A DNA stretch of 64,000 nt, taken from Novosphingobium hassiacum (GTDB taxonomy: Bacteria; Pseudomonadota; Alphaproteobacteria; Sphingomonadales; Sphingomonadaceae). The stretch is from positions 186,001 to 250,000 of the forward strand of contig NZ_JACICY010000003.1 in NCBI RefSeq assembly GCF_014196055.1. The letters run 5' to 3'. Below, piece by piece: positions 1 to 8,220 of this stretch. Position 1 is the first letter of the stretch. Every line of letters begins with the position of its first letter. The position numbers and the translations under genes were made by a program. Under the pieces are notes generated by a model. The model did not search any database. It was given only the letters and a program-made list of their open reading frames with translations, and had not been told where the DNA came from.

Positions 1-1
1 T

Positions 2-556
2 GCCGCGAACACGGGCTTCCCCCCACACGGCCATCGCGACATGGAAATCGTGACGTACGTGACCAAAGGCGCGATCAGCCACAAGGATAGCCTCGGCAAC
101 GCAGGTCGCACGGAAGCAGGCGATGTCCAGGTCATGTCTGCGGGAACCGGCATCCAGCATTCCGAATTCAATCTGGAAGACGAGGAAACCCGCCTGTTCC
201 AGATCTGGATCATGCCCGACCGGCGCGGTCATGCGCCGAGCTGGGGTGCCCGCCCCTTCCCCAAGGACAGCCGCGCAGGCCAATTCGTGCCACTCGCGTC
301 AGGCATCACCGGGGACGTCGATGTGCTGACGATCAATGCCAATGCTCGCGTTCTGGGGGCGACGGTCGCGGCGGGTGAGACCATCCGCTATGCATTGACG
401 CCTGAGCGGCACGCCTATCTGGTTCCGGCAACAGGCCGGGTGCGGATCGGCGATGTCGAAGCCAACGCCCGCGACGGCGTGGCCATGACCGGACTGACCG
501 AGATCGTCGTAACCGCCCTCGAAGATGCTGAGCTGGTCCTCGTCGACGCAGCCTGA
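2..556 (+). CDS. Pirin family protein (5' end outside window)
   Basis: Cupin-fold pirin-like protein, truncated by the left edge. The frame is open back to base 2 and reads GFPPHGHRDMEIVTYV across the first in-window ATG at 41, so that ATG is internal. HGHRD and the later IQHSE correspond to the three-His/one-Glu metal site of the N-terminal cupin. About 184 residues are visible; family members are usually 230-290, so roughly 50 are missing. Many pirins act as quercetinase-like dioxygenases or redox-sensing cofactors, but nothing here fixes the substrate. A nitroreductase gene starts 27 bases downstream on the same strand, suggesting a small redox-related operon. Family assignment is secure; function is not. 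Confidence 0.9.
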   Translation, partial: AANTGFPPHGHRDMEIVTYVTKGAISHKDSLGNAGRTEAGDVQVMSAGTGIQHSEFNLEDEETRLFQIWIMPDRRGHAPSWGARPFPKDSRAGQFVPLASGITGDVDVLTINANARVLGATVAAGETIRYALTPERHAYLVPATGRVRIGDVEANARDGVAMTGLTEIVVTALEDAELVLVDAA

Positions 557-583
557 TCCACCAAAAGTTGCAAGGAGAACACC

Positions 584-1162
584 ATGACCCGTACTGCCTC
601 GCCCCGCGTCCTGCCGATGATCGTCGATCGCTGGAGTCCACGTGCTTTCGACGGCTCGGCCGTGCCCCAGGAGGATCTTGACGTGATCTTCGAGGCGGCA
701 GGCCTTGCCGCCAGCGCCTACAACTACCAACCTTGGCGCTTTGCCTACGCGCACAAGGGTGACGCCAATTACGACGCCTTCCTGTCGGCGCTCGTACCTT
801 TCAATCAGACGTGGGCCAAAGATGCAGGCGTGCTGGTCTACGCGGTTTCTGACGAGTTCATGCGGTCCGAGAAGGGTGACAATCCCAACCATTCGCACAG
901 CTTCGATACCGGCGCCGCCTGGGCACATGCGGCGTTGCAGGCCTTGGAGCTGGGCTACCACACCCACGGGATGAGTGGTGTCGACTTTGAAAAGGCCGCC
1001 GAGGTGGTCGGTGTGCCCGAAGGTTTCCGAGTGGAAATGGCGTTCGTGATCGGCAAACAGGGCGATGTCTCGCAACTGCCCGAAATGCTTCAGGAACGCG
1101 AGGTAATCAGCGATCGCAAGCCTGTCAGCGAGATCGCGTTTGCGGGGCCGTTCAAGCAGTAA
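584..1162 (+). CDS. Nitroreductase family protein
   Basis: A 192-residue FMN-dependent nitroreductase-fold enzyme, a normal length for the family. The N-terminal half has the SPRAFDGSAVPQEDL and AASAYNYQPWRF blocks, matching the phosphate/FMN-contacting Arg-rich start and the S-x-x-N-x-QPW segment of NfsB-like proteins. An AAGGAGAAC ribosome binding site sits 5-6 bases before the ATG. It directly follows the pirin gene and is probably cotranscribed. Such enzymes use NAD(P)H to reduce nitro compounds, quinones or flavins; the physiological substrate cannot be read from sequence. Confidence 0.88.
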   Translation: MTRTASPRVLPMIVDRWSPRAFDGSAVPQEDLDVIFEAAGLAASAYNYQPWRFAYAHKGDANYDAFLSALVPFNQTWAKDAGVLVYAVSDEFMRSEKGDNPNHSHSFDTGAAWAHAALQALELGYHTHGMSGVDFEKAAEVVGVPEGFRVEMAFVIGKQGDVSQLPEMLQEREVISDRKPVSEIAFAGPFKQ

Positions 1163-1205
1163 GCACGTGTGGCGCCGTCCGGCGGATTTCGCTAAGGGCG
1201 GCGCC

Positions 1206-2825
1206 ATGCTTCGCATTAATGAACTGAAACTGCCGCTCGACCATGCGGCCGAGGACCTGCCCGTAGCCATCTGCGCGCGGCTGGGCATCGAACGCGATGA
1301 ACTCGAGCGCTACCAGATCTTCCGGCGCGGCAACGATGCGCGCAAGAAACACGCGATCCTGCTGACGTACGTCGTCGATTGCGTGGTGGTCGATGAGGCT
1401 TCCGTTCTGGCGAGCTTTGCCGACGACCACAACATCCGCGCTACGCCCGACACGTCATACAAATTTCCCGTCATGGCCCCTGCCAACTGGAGCGGCGAAC
1501 GCCCCGTGGTGATCGGCGCAGGTCCCTGCGGACTGCTTGCCGCGCTGATCCTGGCGCAGATGGGCCTCAAACCGATCATCATCGAACGCGGCAAGGCGGT
1601 GCGCGAGCGGACCAAGGACACCTGGGGCCTGTGGCGCAAGTCGGTGCTCCACCCGGAATCGAATGTCCAGTTCGGCGAAGGCGGCGCGGGCACGTTCTCT
1701 GACGGCAAGCTTTACAGCCGGATCAAGGACCCGCGCCACCTTGGCCGCAAGGTGCTCGTCGAATTCGTCAAGGCAGGCGCGCCCGACGATATCCTGACCG
1801 AGGCACATCCGCATATCGGCACGTTCCGGCTGGTCACGATGGTGATCTCGATGCGCGAGACGATTGAGAAACTGGGCGGCGAATACCGCTTCGGCACGCG
1901 GGTCGAGGATTTCGAGATCGAGACGGCGGCGGATGGTTCGCGCAAGATGGCAGGTCTGCACCTGTCGAACGGCACTTTCCTGCCAGCACACCACGTGATC
2001 ATGGCGGTCGGCCATTCGGCGCGCGACACGTTCCAGGTCCTCCATGATCGCGGCGTGCATATCGAGGCCAAGCCCTTCGCGATCGGCGTGCGCATCGAGC
2101 ATCCGCAGGGCTGGATCGACACCGCGCGTTACGGGTCGAACGCAGGCAACAAGATCCTCGGTCCCGCCGCCTATTCGATCTCGCACAAGGCGAGCAATGG
2201 GCGCACGGTCTATTCGTTCTGCATGTGCCCGGGCGGGCGCGTGGTCGCGGCGACGAGCGAGGAAGGCCGCGTCGTGACCAATGGCATGAGCCAGTATTCG
2301 CGCGCCGAATTCAATGCAAACTCCGGCCTCGTTGTCGATATCGATCCCTCGCGCGACTACCCCGGCGGGCCGATGGCGGGAATGGCGTTCCAGCGGCACT
2401 GGGAAAGCCTCGCGTTCGAAGCGGGCGGGCGCGATTACAAAGCTCCGGGGCAGAAGCTCGGCGATTTCCTCGCCGACCGGCCGTCCACCGAATTCGGCAG
2501 CGTAATGCCAAGCTACCAACCCGGCGTGCACCTGACCGAACTCAACAAGTGCCTGCCCGACTATGTGACCGATGCGATCCGCGAGGCGTTGCCGGTGTTC
2601 GGGCGCATGGTGCCGGGCTACGATCATCCCGACGTGGTGATGACCGGGGTCGAGACGCGCACGTCCTCGCCGGTCAAGATCGCGCGCGGGGCCGATTGCC
2701 AGAGCCTCAACACGCAAGGGCTGTACCCGGCGGGCGAAGGCGCGGGCTATGCAGGCGGCATCCTTTCGGCAGCGGTCGACGGCATCAAGGTCGCCGAGGC
2801 GCTTGCCGCGCAGCTCCTCAAGTGA
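1206..2825 (+). CDS. NAD(P)/FAD-dependent oxidoreductase (COG2509-like)
   Basis: A 539-residue flavoprotein. A small N-terminal domain of about 95 residues precedes a dinucleotide-binding motif VVIGAGPCGLLAAL and an E at the end of beta-2 (IIERG), typical of FAD-binding Rossmann folds. A C-terminal GLYPAGEGAGYAGG segment closes the FAD site. Length and architecture match the uncharacterised FAD-dependent dehydrogenase group COG2509. The ATG at 1206 is chosen because the protein-like sequence begins there (MLRINELKLPLD) and the upstream in-frame stretch is unrelated. Its stop overlaps the start of the next flavoprotein gene (GTGA), so the two are translationally coupled. Substrate unknown. Confidence 0.9.
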   Translation: MLRINELKLPLDHAAEDLPVAICARLGIERDELERYQIFRRGNDARKKHAILLTYVVDCVVVDEASVLASFADDHNIRATPDTSYKFPVMAPANWSGERPVVIGAGPCGLLAALILAQMGLKPIIIERGKAVRERTKDTWGLWRKSVLHPESNVQFGEGGAGTFSDGKLYSRIKDPRHLGRKVLVEFVKAGAPDDILTEAHPHIGTFRLVTMVISMRETIEKLGGEYRFGTRVEDFEIETAADGSRKMAGLHLSNGTFLPAHHVIMAVGHSARDTFQVLHDRGVHIEAKPFAIGVRIEHPQGWIDTARYGSNAGNKILGPAAYSISHKASNGRTVYSFCMCPGGRVVAATSEEGRVVTNGMSQYSRAEFNANSGLVVDIDPSRDYPGGPMAGMAFQRHWESLAFEAGGRDYKAPGQKLGDFLADRPSTEFGSVMPSYQPGVHLTELNKCLPDYVTDAIREALPVFGRMVPGYDHPDVVMTGVETRTSSPVKIARGADCQSLNTQGLYPAGEGAGYAGGILSAAVDGIKVAEALAAQLLK

Positions 2826-3994
2826 GCGACTTCGACGCGATCGTGCTCGGTGCCGGTGCGGCGGGCCTGATGGCCGCCCTGACCGCAGGCCAGCGCGGGC
2901 GGCGCGTGCTGCTGGTCGATCATGCGGACGAGCCGGGCAAGAAGATCCTGATCTCGGGCGGCGGGCGCTGCAACTTTACCAACATCCACACGAGCGCCGA
3001 CCGCTACATCTCGGAAAACAAGCACTTCGCGCGGTCCGCTCTCGCGCGGTACACGCCTGCGGACTTCATTGCGCTGGTCAACCGCCACGGCATCGCGCAC
3101 CACGAAAAGACGCTGGGCCAGTTGTTCTGTGACGGTTCGGCCCGCGCGATCGTCGAAATGCTGATGGGCGAATGCCGGGTCGGCAATGTCGCCTTCGCCT
3201 TTGGCCAGCCTGTTTCAGCGCTCGACCATGCCGACGGGATCTACCGCATCACGCTCGATGGCATCGAGCACAGCGCACCTGCGCTCGTGCTCGCCACGGG
3301 AGGCCTCTCGATCCCCAAGATGGGCGCGACAGGTTTCGCAATGGATACGGCGCGGCGCTTTGGTCTGCCCGTGGTGCAGACCCGCCCTGCCCTCGTCCCA
3401 TTCACGCTGGGCGAGGACGAGGCGCTGTTCCGCTCGCTGTCGGGTGTCTCTGCCGAGGTCGTTGCCAAGGCGGGCAAGGCGGCGTTCCGCGAGGCGGCGC
3501 TGTTCACCCATCGCGGACTATCCGGTCCGGCGATGCTGCAGGTGTCGTCCTACTGGGAGCACCGCACCGAGATCCATGTCGATTTCCTGCCCAATGCCGA
3601 AAACGGCTGGCTGATCGCCGAAAAGCAGGCGCGGCCCAAGGCTACCCTCCGCTCTGCGCTGGCGCGGAGACTGTCCGAACGCCTCGCCGAAGCGCTGAAC
3701 GACCGTCTGGGAATCGACGCCGAACTGAGCAATTGCAAGGATGCAACCTTGCGCGAAGCGGAGGCCCGGCTCGCCCGCTGGGCGTTTTCGCCGAACGGAA
3801 CCGAAGGCTATGCAAAAGCCGAAGTCATGGCAGGCGGCATATCCACCCGCGCACTTTCGCAAAAGACGATGGAGGCAACGAACGTCCCCGGCCTTTACGC
3901 CATCGGCGAAGCGGTCGATGTAACCGGCTGGCTCGGCGGCTACAATTTCCAGTGGGCCTGGGCCAGCGGACGCGCTGCTGGCGAGACGATCTAA
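2822..3994 (+). CDS. BaiN/HI0933-family NAD(P)/FAD-dependent oxidoreductase
   Basis: A 390-residue flavoprotein starting at a GTG that overlaps the stop of the preceding gene by four bases. The open frame continues far upstream, but that part is an out-of-frame shadow of the neighbour. Diagnostic segments: IVLGAGAAGLMAA (FAD Rossmann motif), the GKKILISGGGRCNFTN signature of the HI0933/BaiN family, and a C-terminal GWLGGYNFQWAWASG block. Members are about 390-420 residues and include the bile-acid reductase BaiN, but most have no assigned substrate. It ends tail-to-tail with a small minus-strand gene, overlapping it by four bases. Confidence 0.92.
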   Translation: MSDFDAIVLGAGAAGLMAALTAGQRGRRVLLVDHADEPGKKILISGGGRCNFTNIHTSADRYISENKHFARSALARYTPADFIALVNRHGIAHHEKTLGQLFCDGSARAIVEMLMGECRVGNVAFAFGQPVSALDHADGIYRITLDGIEHSAPALVLATGGLSIPKMGATGFAMDTARRFGLPVVQTRPALVPFTLGEDEALFRSLSGVSAEVVAKAGKAAFREAALFTHRGLSGPAMLQVSSYWEHRTEIHVDFLPNAENGWLIAEKQARPKATLRSALARRLSERLAEALNDRLGIDAELSNCKDATLREAEARLARWAFSPNGTEGYAKAEVMAGGISTRALSQKTMEATNVPGLYAIGEAVDVTGWLGGYNFQWAWASGRAAGETI

Positions 3995-4188
3995 AGCAGA
4001 TCCAGATAGGCCACGACATCATTGTCGGTGGCGATGAACAAACCTTCCTGAATCTCCGCAGATTGCGCCGCTGCCAGCGCCAGTGCCTGCGACAGCGGAC
4101 CATAGCACAGTGTTTCGGCCGATCCGCCTTCAGCTGCATCACCGAGGTGATAGAGCCGCACGTTTGCATCTTGCTGAGTGGTTCGCAT
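3991..4188 (-). CDS. Small hypothetical protein
   Basis: A 65-residue ORF convergent with the BaiN-like gene and overlapping its stop by four bases. The sequence is acidic to neutral, with no signal peptide or membrane segment, and ends in DNDVVAYLDLL. It resembles short single-domain proteins of unknown function found next to housekeeping genes. I see no convincing Shine-Dalgarno sequence before the ATG at 4188. Kept because the composition looks protein-like and it fits the gap without being antisense to another gene; function unknown. Confidence 0.5.
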   Translation of the reverse strand: MRTTQQDANVRLYHLGDAAEGGSAETLCYGPLSQALALAAAQSAEIQEGLFIATDNDVVAYLDLL

Positions 4189-4471
4189 TGCCGTTGTCTG
4201 GCAGCAGCATGAAGCGTTGTCACCATCGAACGCCGTCAGGCAGGCAAGGCGACACTCGCTGTCCTAAACAGTGCATTCATCGAATTTTAATTCCACAACT
4301 CGTTGATTGCCAAGCTTTGCCGCGACAAGGTGAATAGAGGACAGTGCCTGCCCAGCCCGCATGGGGTATAAACGGAATGGTCAGGTCGGGGAACATTGCG
4401 ATAATGCAATCGAGCAAGCGAGGCAGGGACGGCGCCGGCGCCTTCTGCGCTGTGCGAACGGTGTTCGCGCT

Positions 4472-6040
4472 GTGAGTGCGCTCCGGCTGAAGCTGTGGCT
4501 AACGATTGTTTTCGTGTTGTTTTTGGTGGCGGTTCCGGCCTTCATCGCCAATCACGCGCTGCAGGTGGTTCATGCGCAGACTGCCCGCGCCGAGGCTTCT
4601 GCACAAACGCTCAGTGCTTATCAGCGCCTTGCGCTTCTGGGCTATACGCTGCTCCAGGACCAATACGTCGATCCGCAGTCCTTCAAGGAAAATCGCTCGG
4701 TCTATATCGACGGCGTCCGCTCGCACGTCGCCAACGCCAATCGCTATATAGACGCGGAAATCAGGCTGATCAGCGAAGTTTCGCTGCAAAGACCCAAGCG
4801 TGCCGCCAAGATTGCCCAAGAATTTCAGCAACGCGAACAGCTGCGCAGTGTGGGTGCAAACCTGGAACGTGCCATGCGCGGCGACAGGAATGCCGACTGG
4901 GAAACCACGCTATTCAAGATCATCAAGGACGAGGAAGTTGAGACGCGCGACTACCAGCGCGGATCGATCGAAACGTTCGAGGCGGTCACTGAAACCTTCA
5001 AATGGACGCTGGCGATCGTCAGTATCTGCGGCGTCCTGGCCGTGATCTGGACCCAGCAACAGATCATTCGGCCGCTGGGCAACCTGCAGCGCGGCACACG
5101 GGCGATATCGCAGGGCGACTACGAAGAGCGGGTGCCCATCGTCGGCACCACTGAATTCCGCACCATTGCCAGCAGTTTCAACGCGATGGTGAGCCGAGTC
5201 GACGACGCATCCCGCTCATTGCAGCAGACCAACGCCAGTCTGGAGCGCGCGGTTGCCCGGCGCACAGCCGAACTGGCAGCTACCAACCGCTCGCTTGAGC
5301 GTGCAAACCTGCTGCGCCGCCAGTTCCTTGCCGATGCCAGTCATGAACTGCGCACGCCGCTCTCGATCATGCGCAGCGAGGCGGAAATTACGCTGCGTCA
5401 GGCCGATGCCACGCCTGAGGATTTGCGGATGGGATTGGATCGCGTGGTTCGCCTGACCGCGCTGATGGCAGAAATGATCGATGACATGCTCCAGGTCGCG
5501 CGCGCCGAGGAGCCGATGCTGCACTCGACGATTGCGCCGATCGACGTGGTCGAGGCGGTCCGCAGTTGTATCGACGATTTTCACCGCGTGATCGAATCTG
5601 ACGGGGGGCGCATCAGCCTTGTCCAGGCACCCGCAAAGTTGATGATCGAGAGCGACGAGACACGGCTCAAGCAGGTGATCCGCATCATTGTCGACAATGC
5701 GGTCTGTTATTCGGCGCATGCGCCGCTGGTCGACGTCGCGATTTGCGAGGAACAGGGATCTGCCCTGATCACGATCGAAGACAAGGGCTATGGCATCCCT
5801 GCCGAAGAAATACCGTTGCTTTTTCAAAGATTTCGGAGAGGCGGTCGGCGTATCGGAAGCGGTCAGGGCCTTGGCCTGTCGATAGCGCGCTCGATAACTG
5901 AGACACTTGGCGGGACCATCAGTCTCCAAAGCAAATTGCATGAGGGTACGACCGTATCGATCCGTCTCCCCTTGCTCGGACCGCCCGACGCACCGCTCAA
6001 GCCGAACTTGCCAGATACCACCGACGGGACAACGTCATGA
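4472..6040 (+). CDS. Two-component sensor histidine kinase
   Basis: Membrane sensor kinase of 522 residues if it starts at GTG 4472; an in-frame ATG at 4361 would add 37 Arg-rich residues. Order: TM1 about 8-27, a periplasmic helical sensor region about 28-176, TM2 about 177-194, HAMP about 196-248, a dimerisation/phosphoacceptor domain with H291 in ASHELRTPL, then a HATPase domain with an N-box (VDNAVCYS), G1 box (DKGYGIP), F box (FQRFRRGG) and G2 box (GLGLSIA). It overlaps the response regulator gene by ATGA, so the pair is coupled. The stimulus is unknown; the HAMP-linked four-helix type periplasmic domain gives no ligand clue. Confidence 0.93.
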   Translation: MSALRLKLWLTIVFVLFLVAVPAFIANHALQVVHAQTARAEASAQTLSAYQRLALLGYTLLQDQYVDPQSFKENRSVYIDGVRSHVANANRYIDAEIRLISEVSLQRPKRAAKIAQEFQQREQLRSVGANLERAMRGDRNADWETTLFKIIKDEEVETRDYQRGSIETFEAVTETFKWTLAIVSICGVLAVIWTQQQIIRPLGNLQRGTRAISQGDYEERVPIVGTTEFRTIASSFNAMVSRVDDASRSLQQTNASLERAVARRTAELAATNRSLERANLLRRQFLADASHELRTPLSIMRSEAEITLRQADATPEDLRMGLDRVVRLTALMAEMIDDMLQVARAEEPMLHSTIAPIDVVEAVRSCIDDFHRVIESDGGRISLVQAPAKLMIESDETRLKQVIRIIVDNAVCYSAHAPLVDVAICEEQGSALITIEDKGYGIPAEEIPLLFQRFRRGGRRIGSGQGLGLSIARSITETLGGTISLQSKLHEGTTVSIRLPLLGPPDAPLKPNLPDTTDGTTS

Positions 6041-6720
6041 AAATTCTCATCATCGAAGACGAAGTCGAACTGGCAGGCACACTGCATCGCGGCCTGACAC
6101 AGGAAGGCTACAAGGTCACTCTCGCAACCGACGGTGCAATGGGCCTGGAACTGGCAGGCTCAGTGCGGTTCGCATTTATTCTGCTCGATGTGAACCTGCC
6201 GGACATGAGCGGCTTCGAAGTCTGCGCACGCCTGCGCGAAGCGGGCCAGAGCACGCCGATCATCATGGTCACCGCGCGCGACGAAGTGGCCGACCGCATT
6301 CGCGGTCTCAAAGGCGGTGCGGACGACTATCTGCCCAAGCCTTTCGCGTTCGAGGAACTGCTGGCGCGGATGGACGCGGTCAAGCGGCGCATCGAGCGCC
6401 CCGCCGGTGCCGCTGTTCAGGGCAACGGCACGCTTAGCGTTGGCGATCTGCATTTCGATCCGCGCACGATGACGCTCACCCGCAACGGTACGCCGGTCCA
6501 GTTGACGGTGAAGGAGATGGGCGTGCTCCGCCTGCTGATGGAATCGCCGGGCAAGGTGATTTCTCGGACCGAGATCCTGCGCGCCGTTTGGGCGATCGAG
6601 GACGACCCGCTGACCAATATCGTCGAAGTCTACCTGAGCCGCCTGCGTCGCAAGCTCCACGCGCTCGGCCCCCCGGTGATCGAGAACGTGCGCGGCTTCG
6701 GCTACCGCCTGACGGCCTAG
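6037..6720 (+). CDS. OmpR/PhoB-family response regulator
   Basis: A 227-residue DNA-binding response regulator. The receiver domain (about 1-115) has the acidic pair EDE at 7-9, phosphoacceptor D51 in ILLDVNLPD, T in MVTARD and K in PKPF. A winged-helix effector domain follows from about 135, ending in SRLRRKLH and the ENVRGFGYRL wing. The start overlaps the kinase stop (ATGA), marking it as the cognate regulator. It is followed by a convergent glpK end only 36 bases away. Target genes cannot be read from the window. Confidence 0.95.
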   Translation: MKILIIEDEVELAGTLHRGLTQEGYKVTLATDGAMGLELAGSVRFAFILLDVNLPDMSGFEVCARLREAGQSTPIIMVTARDEVADRIRGLKGGADDYLPKPFAFEELLARMDAVKRRIERPAGAAVQGNGTLSVGDLHFDPRTMTLTRNGTPVQLTVKEMGVLRLLMESPGKVISRTEILRAVWAIEDDPLTNIVEVYLSRLRRKLHALGPPVIENVRGFGYRLTA

Positions 6721-6756
6721 AGCCGGTCAAGGCCGCACGATCTGGGGCTTTGGCGG

Positions 6757-8220
6757 TCAGATATTCATGGCCAAACGCCAGTCGGCAAGGCGGCGCGTCC
6801 TCTCATCAACCGCCATTGCCGGCATGAACACGTCGCTTCGCGCGAGCATCGGTCGCGCATCTTCCAACGATCCGTAGAGCCCCGCGCCGATGGCGGCCAG
6901 AATCGCAGCGCCCCGCGCGGTGGTCTCGACGTCTACCGGGCGCTCGCACGGAATTGCCAGAACATCGGCAATATCCTGCGCAATCCAGTCGTTCGCGCTC
7001 ATCCCGCCGTCCAGCCGCAGCACCGACCAACCCGCGCCATCGGCAGCAAACGCACGGCCCAGGTCGTGAAACACGTTGGCGACGGATTCCAGCGAGGCCC
7101 GCACGATGTGTGCGCGCGTCGTCGCGAACGACAGCCCGCTGATGCTTCCCCGCGCATCGGGCAGCCAATAGGGCGCGCCAAGGCCCGATAGCGCCGGAAC
7201 CACGACCACGCCGCCGCTGTCGGGAACCGAGCGCGCCAGCGCCTCGCTCTCGGCGGCGTCGCCAAGCAGGCCGATGCTGTCGCGCAGCCATTTGACCAGG
7301 CTCCCGGCGACAAACACCGACCCTTCGAGCGCGAAGGACCGTGTCCCGCCCACTTCGCACAGCACCGTACCGAGCAGACGATGGTCCGACTTCGGCGGCT
7401 GATCGCCCATGTTGGCAAGAATGAACGCACCCGTGCCCAGAGTCGCCTTGGTTTGACCATGCGCAAAGCAGCCCTGCCCAATGGTCGCTGCCTGCTGGTC
7501 TCCGGCAAGGCCAGTGATCGCGATCTCCGCGCCGAACAGGTCGCGCTTCGTCGTCCCGAAAGCGCCGGTGCTCGGCACGATTTCCGGCAACGCACTGCGC
7601 GGCACGCCAAACAGACCGCACAAGCCGTCATCCCACGTCGTCGCTGTCAACGGGAACAGTGACGTGCGGCTGGCATTGGACACGTCGGAGATGTGGAGGC
7701 CACCGGTCAGGTTCCACACCAGCCAGCTTTCCACGGTGCCGAATGCCAGGCGTTCGCCCAGCGCGGCTGCGCCTTCGATATTGGCGAGTATCCACGCCAT
7801 CTTGGTTGCAGAGAAATAGGGGTCGAGCAGAAGCCCGGTCTGCGCTTGAATCACGGCCTCATGGCCAGCGGAGCGCAGACGGCCGCAGTGCTCTTCGGTC
7901 CGTCGGTCCTGCCACACGATCGCCCTGCACAGCGGCTTGCCCGTCGCCCGGTCCCATGCCACCACAGTTTCGCGCTGGTTGGTCACGCCGATCGCTTCGA
8001 TCCGGTCCGCTCCCCCGGCCCGCTCGACCATCGCGCGGGCACAGCGCAGGGTGCGGTCCCAAATTTCCGTAGCATTATGTTCGACCAGCCCCGGCGCAGG
8101 ATAATGCTGGGTAATGTCCTCCTGCGCGGTTGCGATCACTTCGCCGGTTGGCGTGTAGAGGATCGCGCGCGTCGAGGTCGTCCCCTCGTCGAGGACCAGC
8201 AGGAACCGTGCGTCGCTCAT
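6757..8220 (-). CDS. glpK: Glycerol kinase
   Basis: FGGY-family ATP:glycerol 3-phosphotransferase, 487 residues (family norm about 500). Visible features: DEGTTSTRAI phosphate loop at the N-terminus, a VTNQRET segment, GLAGDQQAA carrying the catalytic Asp, a GTGAFIL loop, and a C-terminal RLDGGMSANDW adenosine motif. It is the last gene of the minus-strand sulfoquinovosidase operon, and its start overlaps the end of glpD by four bases. In this setting it most likely phosphorylates glycerol freed from sulfoquinovosyl glycerol, though general glycerol use is also possible. No glpF gene is adjacent. Confidence 0.96.
   Translation of the reverse strand: MSDARFLLVLDEGTTSTRAILYTPTGEVIATAQEDITQHYPAPGLVEHNATEIWDRTLRCARAMVERAGGADRIEAIGVTNQRETVVAWDRATGKPLCRAIVWQDRRTEEHCGRLRSAGHEAVIQAQTGLLLDPYFSATKMAWILANIEGAAALGERLAFGTVESWLVWNLTGGLHISDVSNASRTSLFPLTATTWDDGLCGLFGVPRSALPEIVPSTGAFGTTKRDLFGAEIAITGLAGDQQAATIGQGCFAHGQTKATLGTGAFILANMGDQPPKSDHRLLGTVLCEVGGTRSFALEGSVFVAGSLVKWLRDSIGLLGDAAESEALARSVPDSGGVVVVPALSGLGAPYWLPDARGSISGLSFATTRAHIVRASLESVANVFHDLGRAFAADGAGWSVLRLDGGMSANDWIAQDIADVLAIPCERPVDVETTARGAAILAAIGAGLYGSLEDARPMLARSDVFMPAMAVDERTRRLADWRLAMNI

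Noticed and set aside
299..1288. Minus-strand ORF of 329 codons
   Set aside because: Spans the pirin, nitroreductase and flavoprotein genes in antisense; no protein family features.
1455..2717. Minus-strand ORF of 420 codons
   Set aside because: Antisense to the COG2509-like flavoprotein; Arg/His-rich composition typical of shadow frames.
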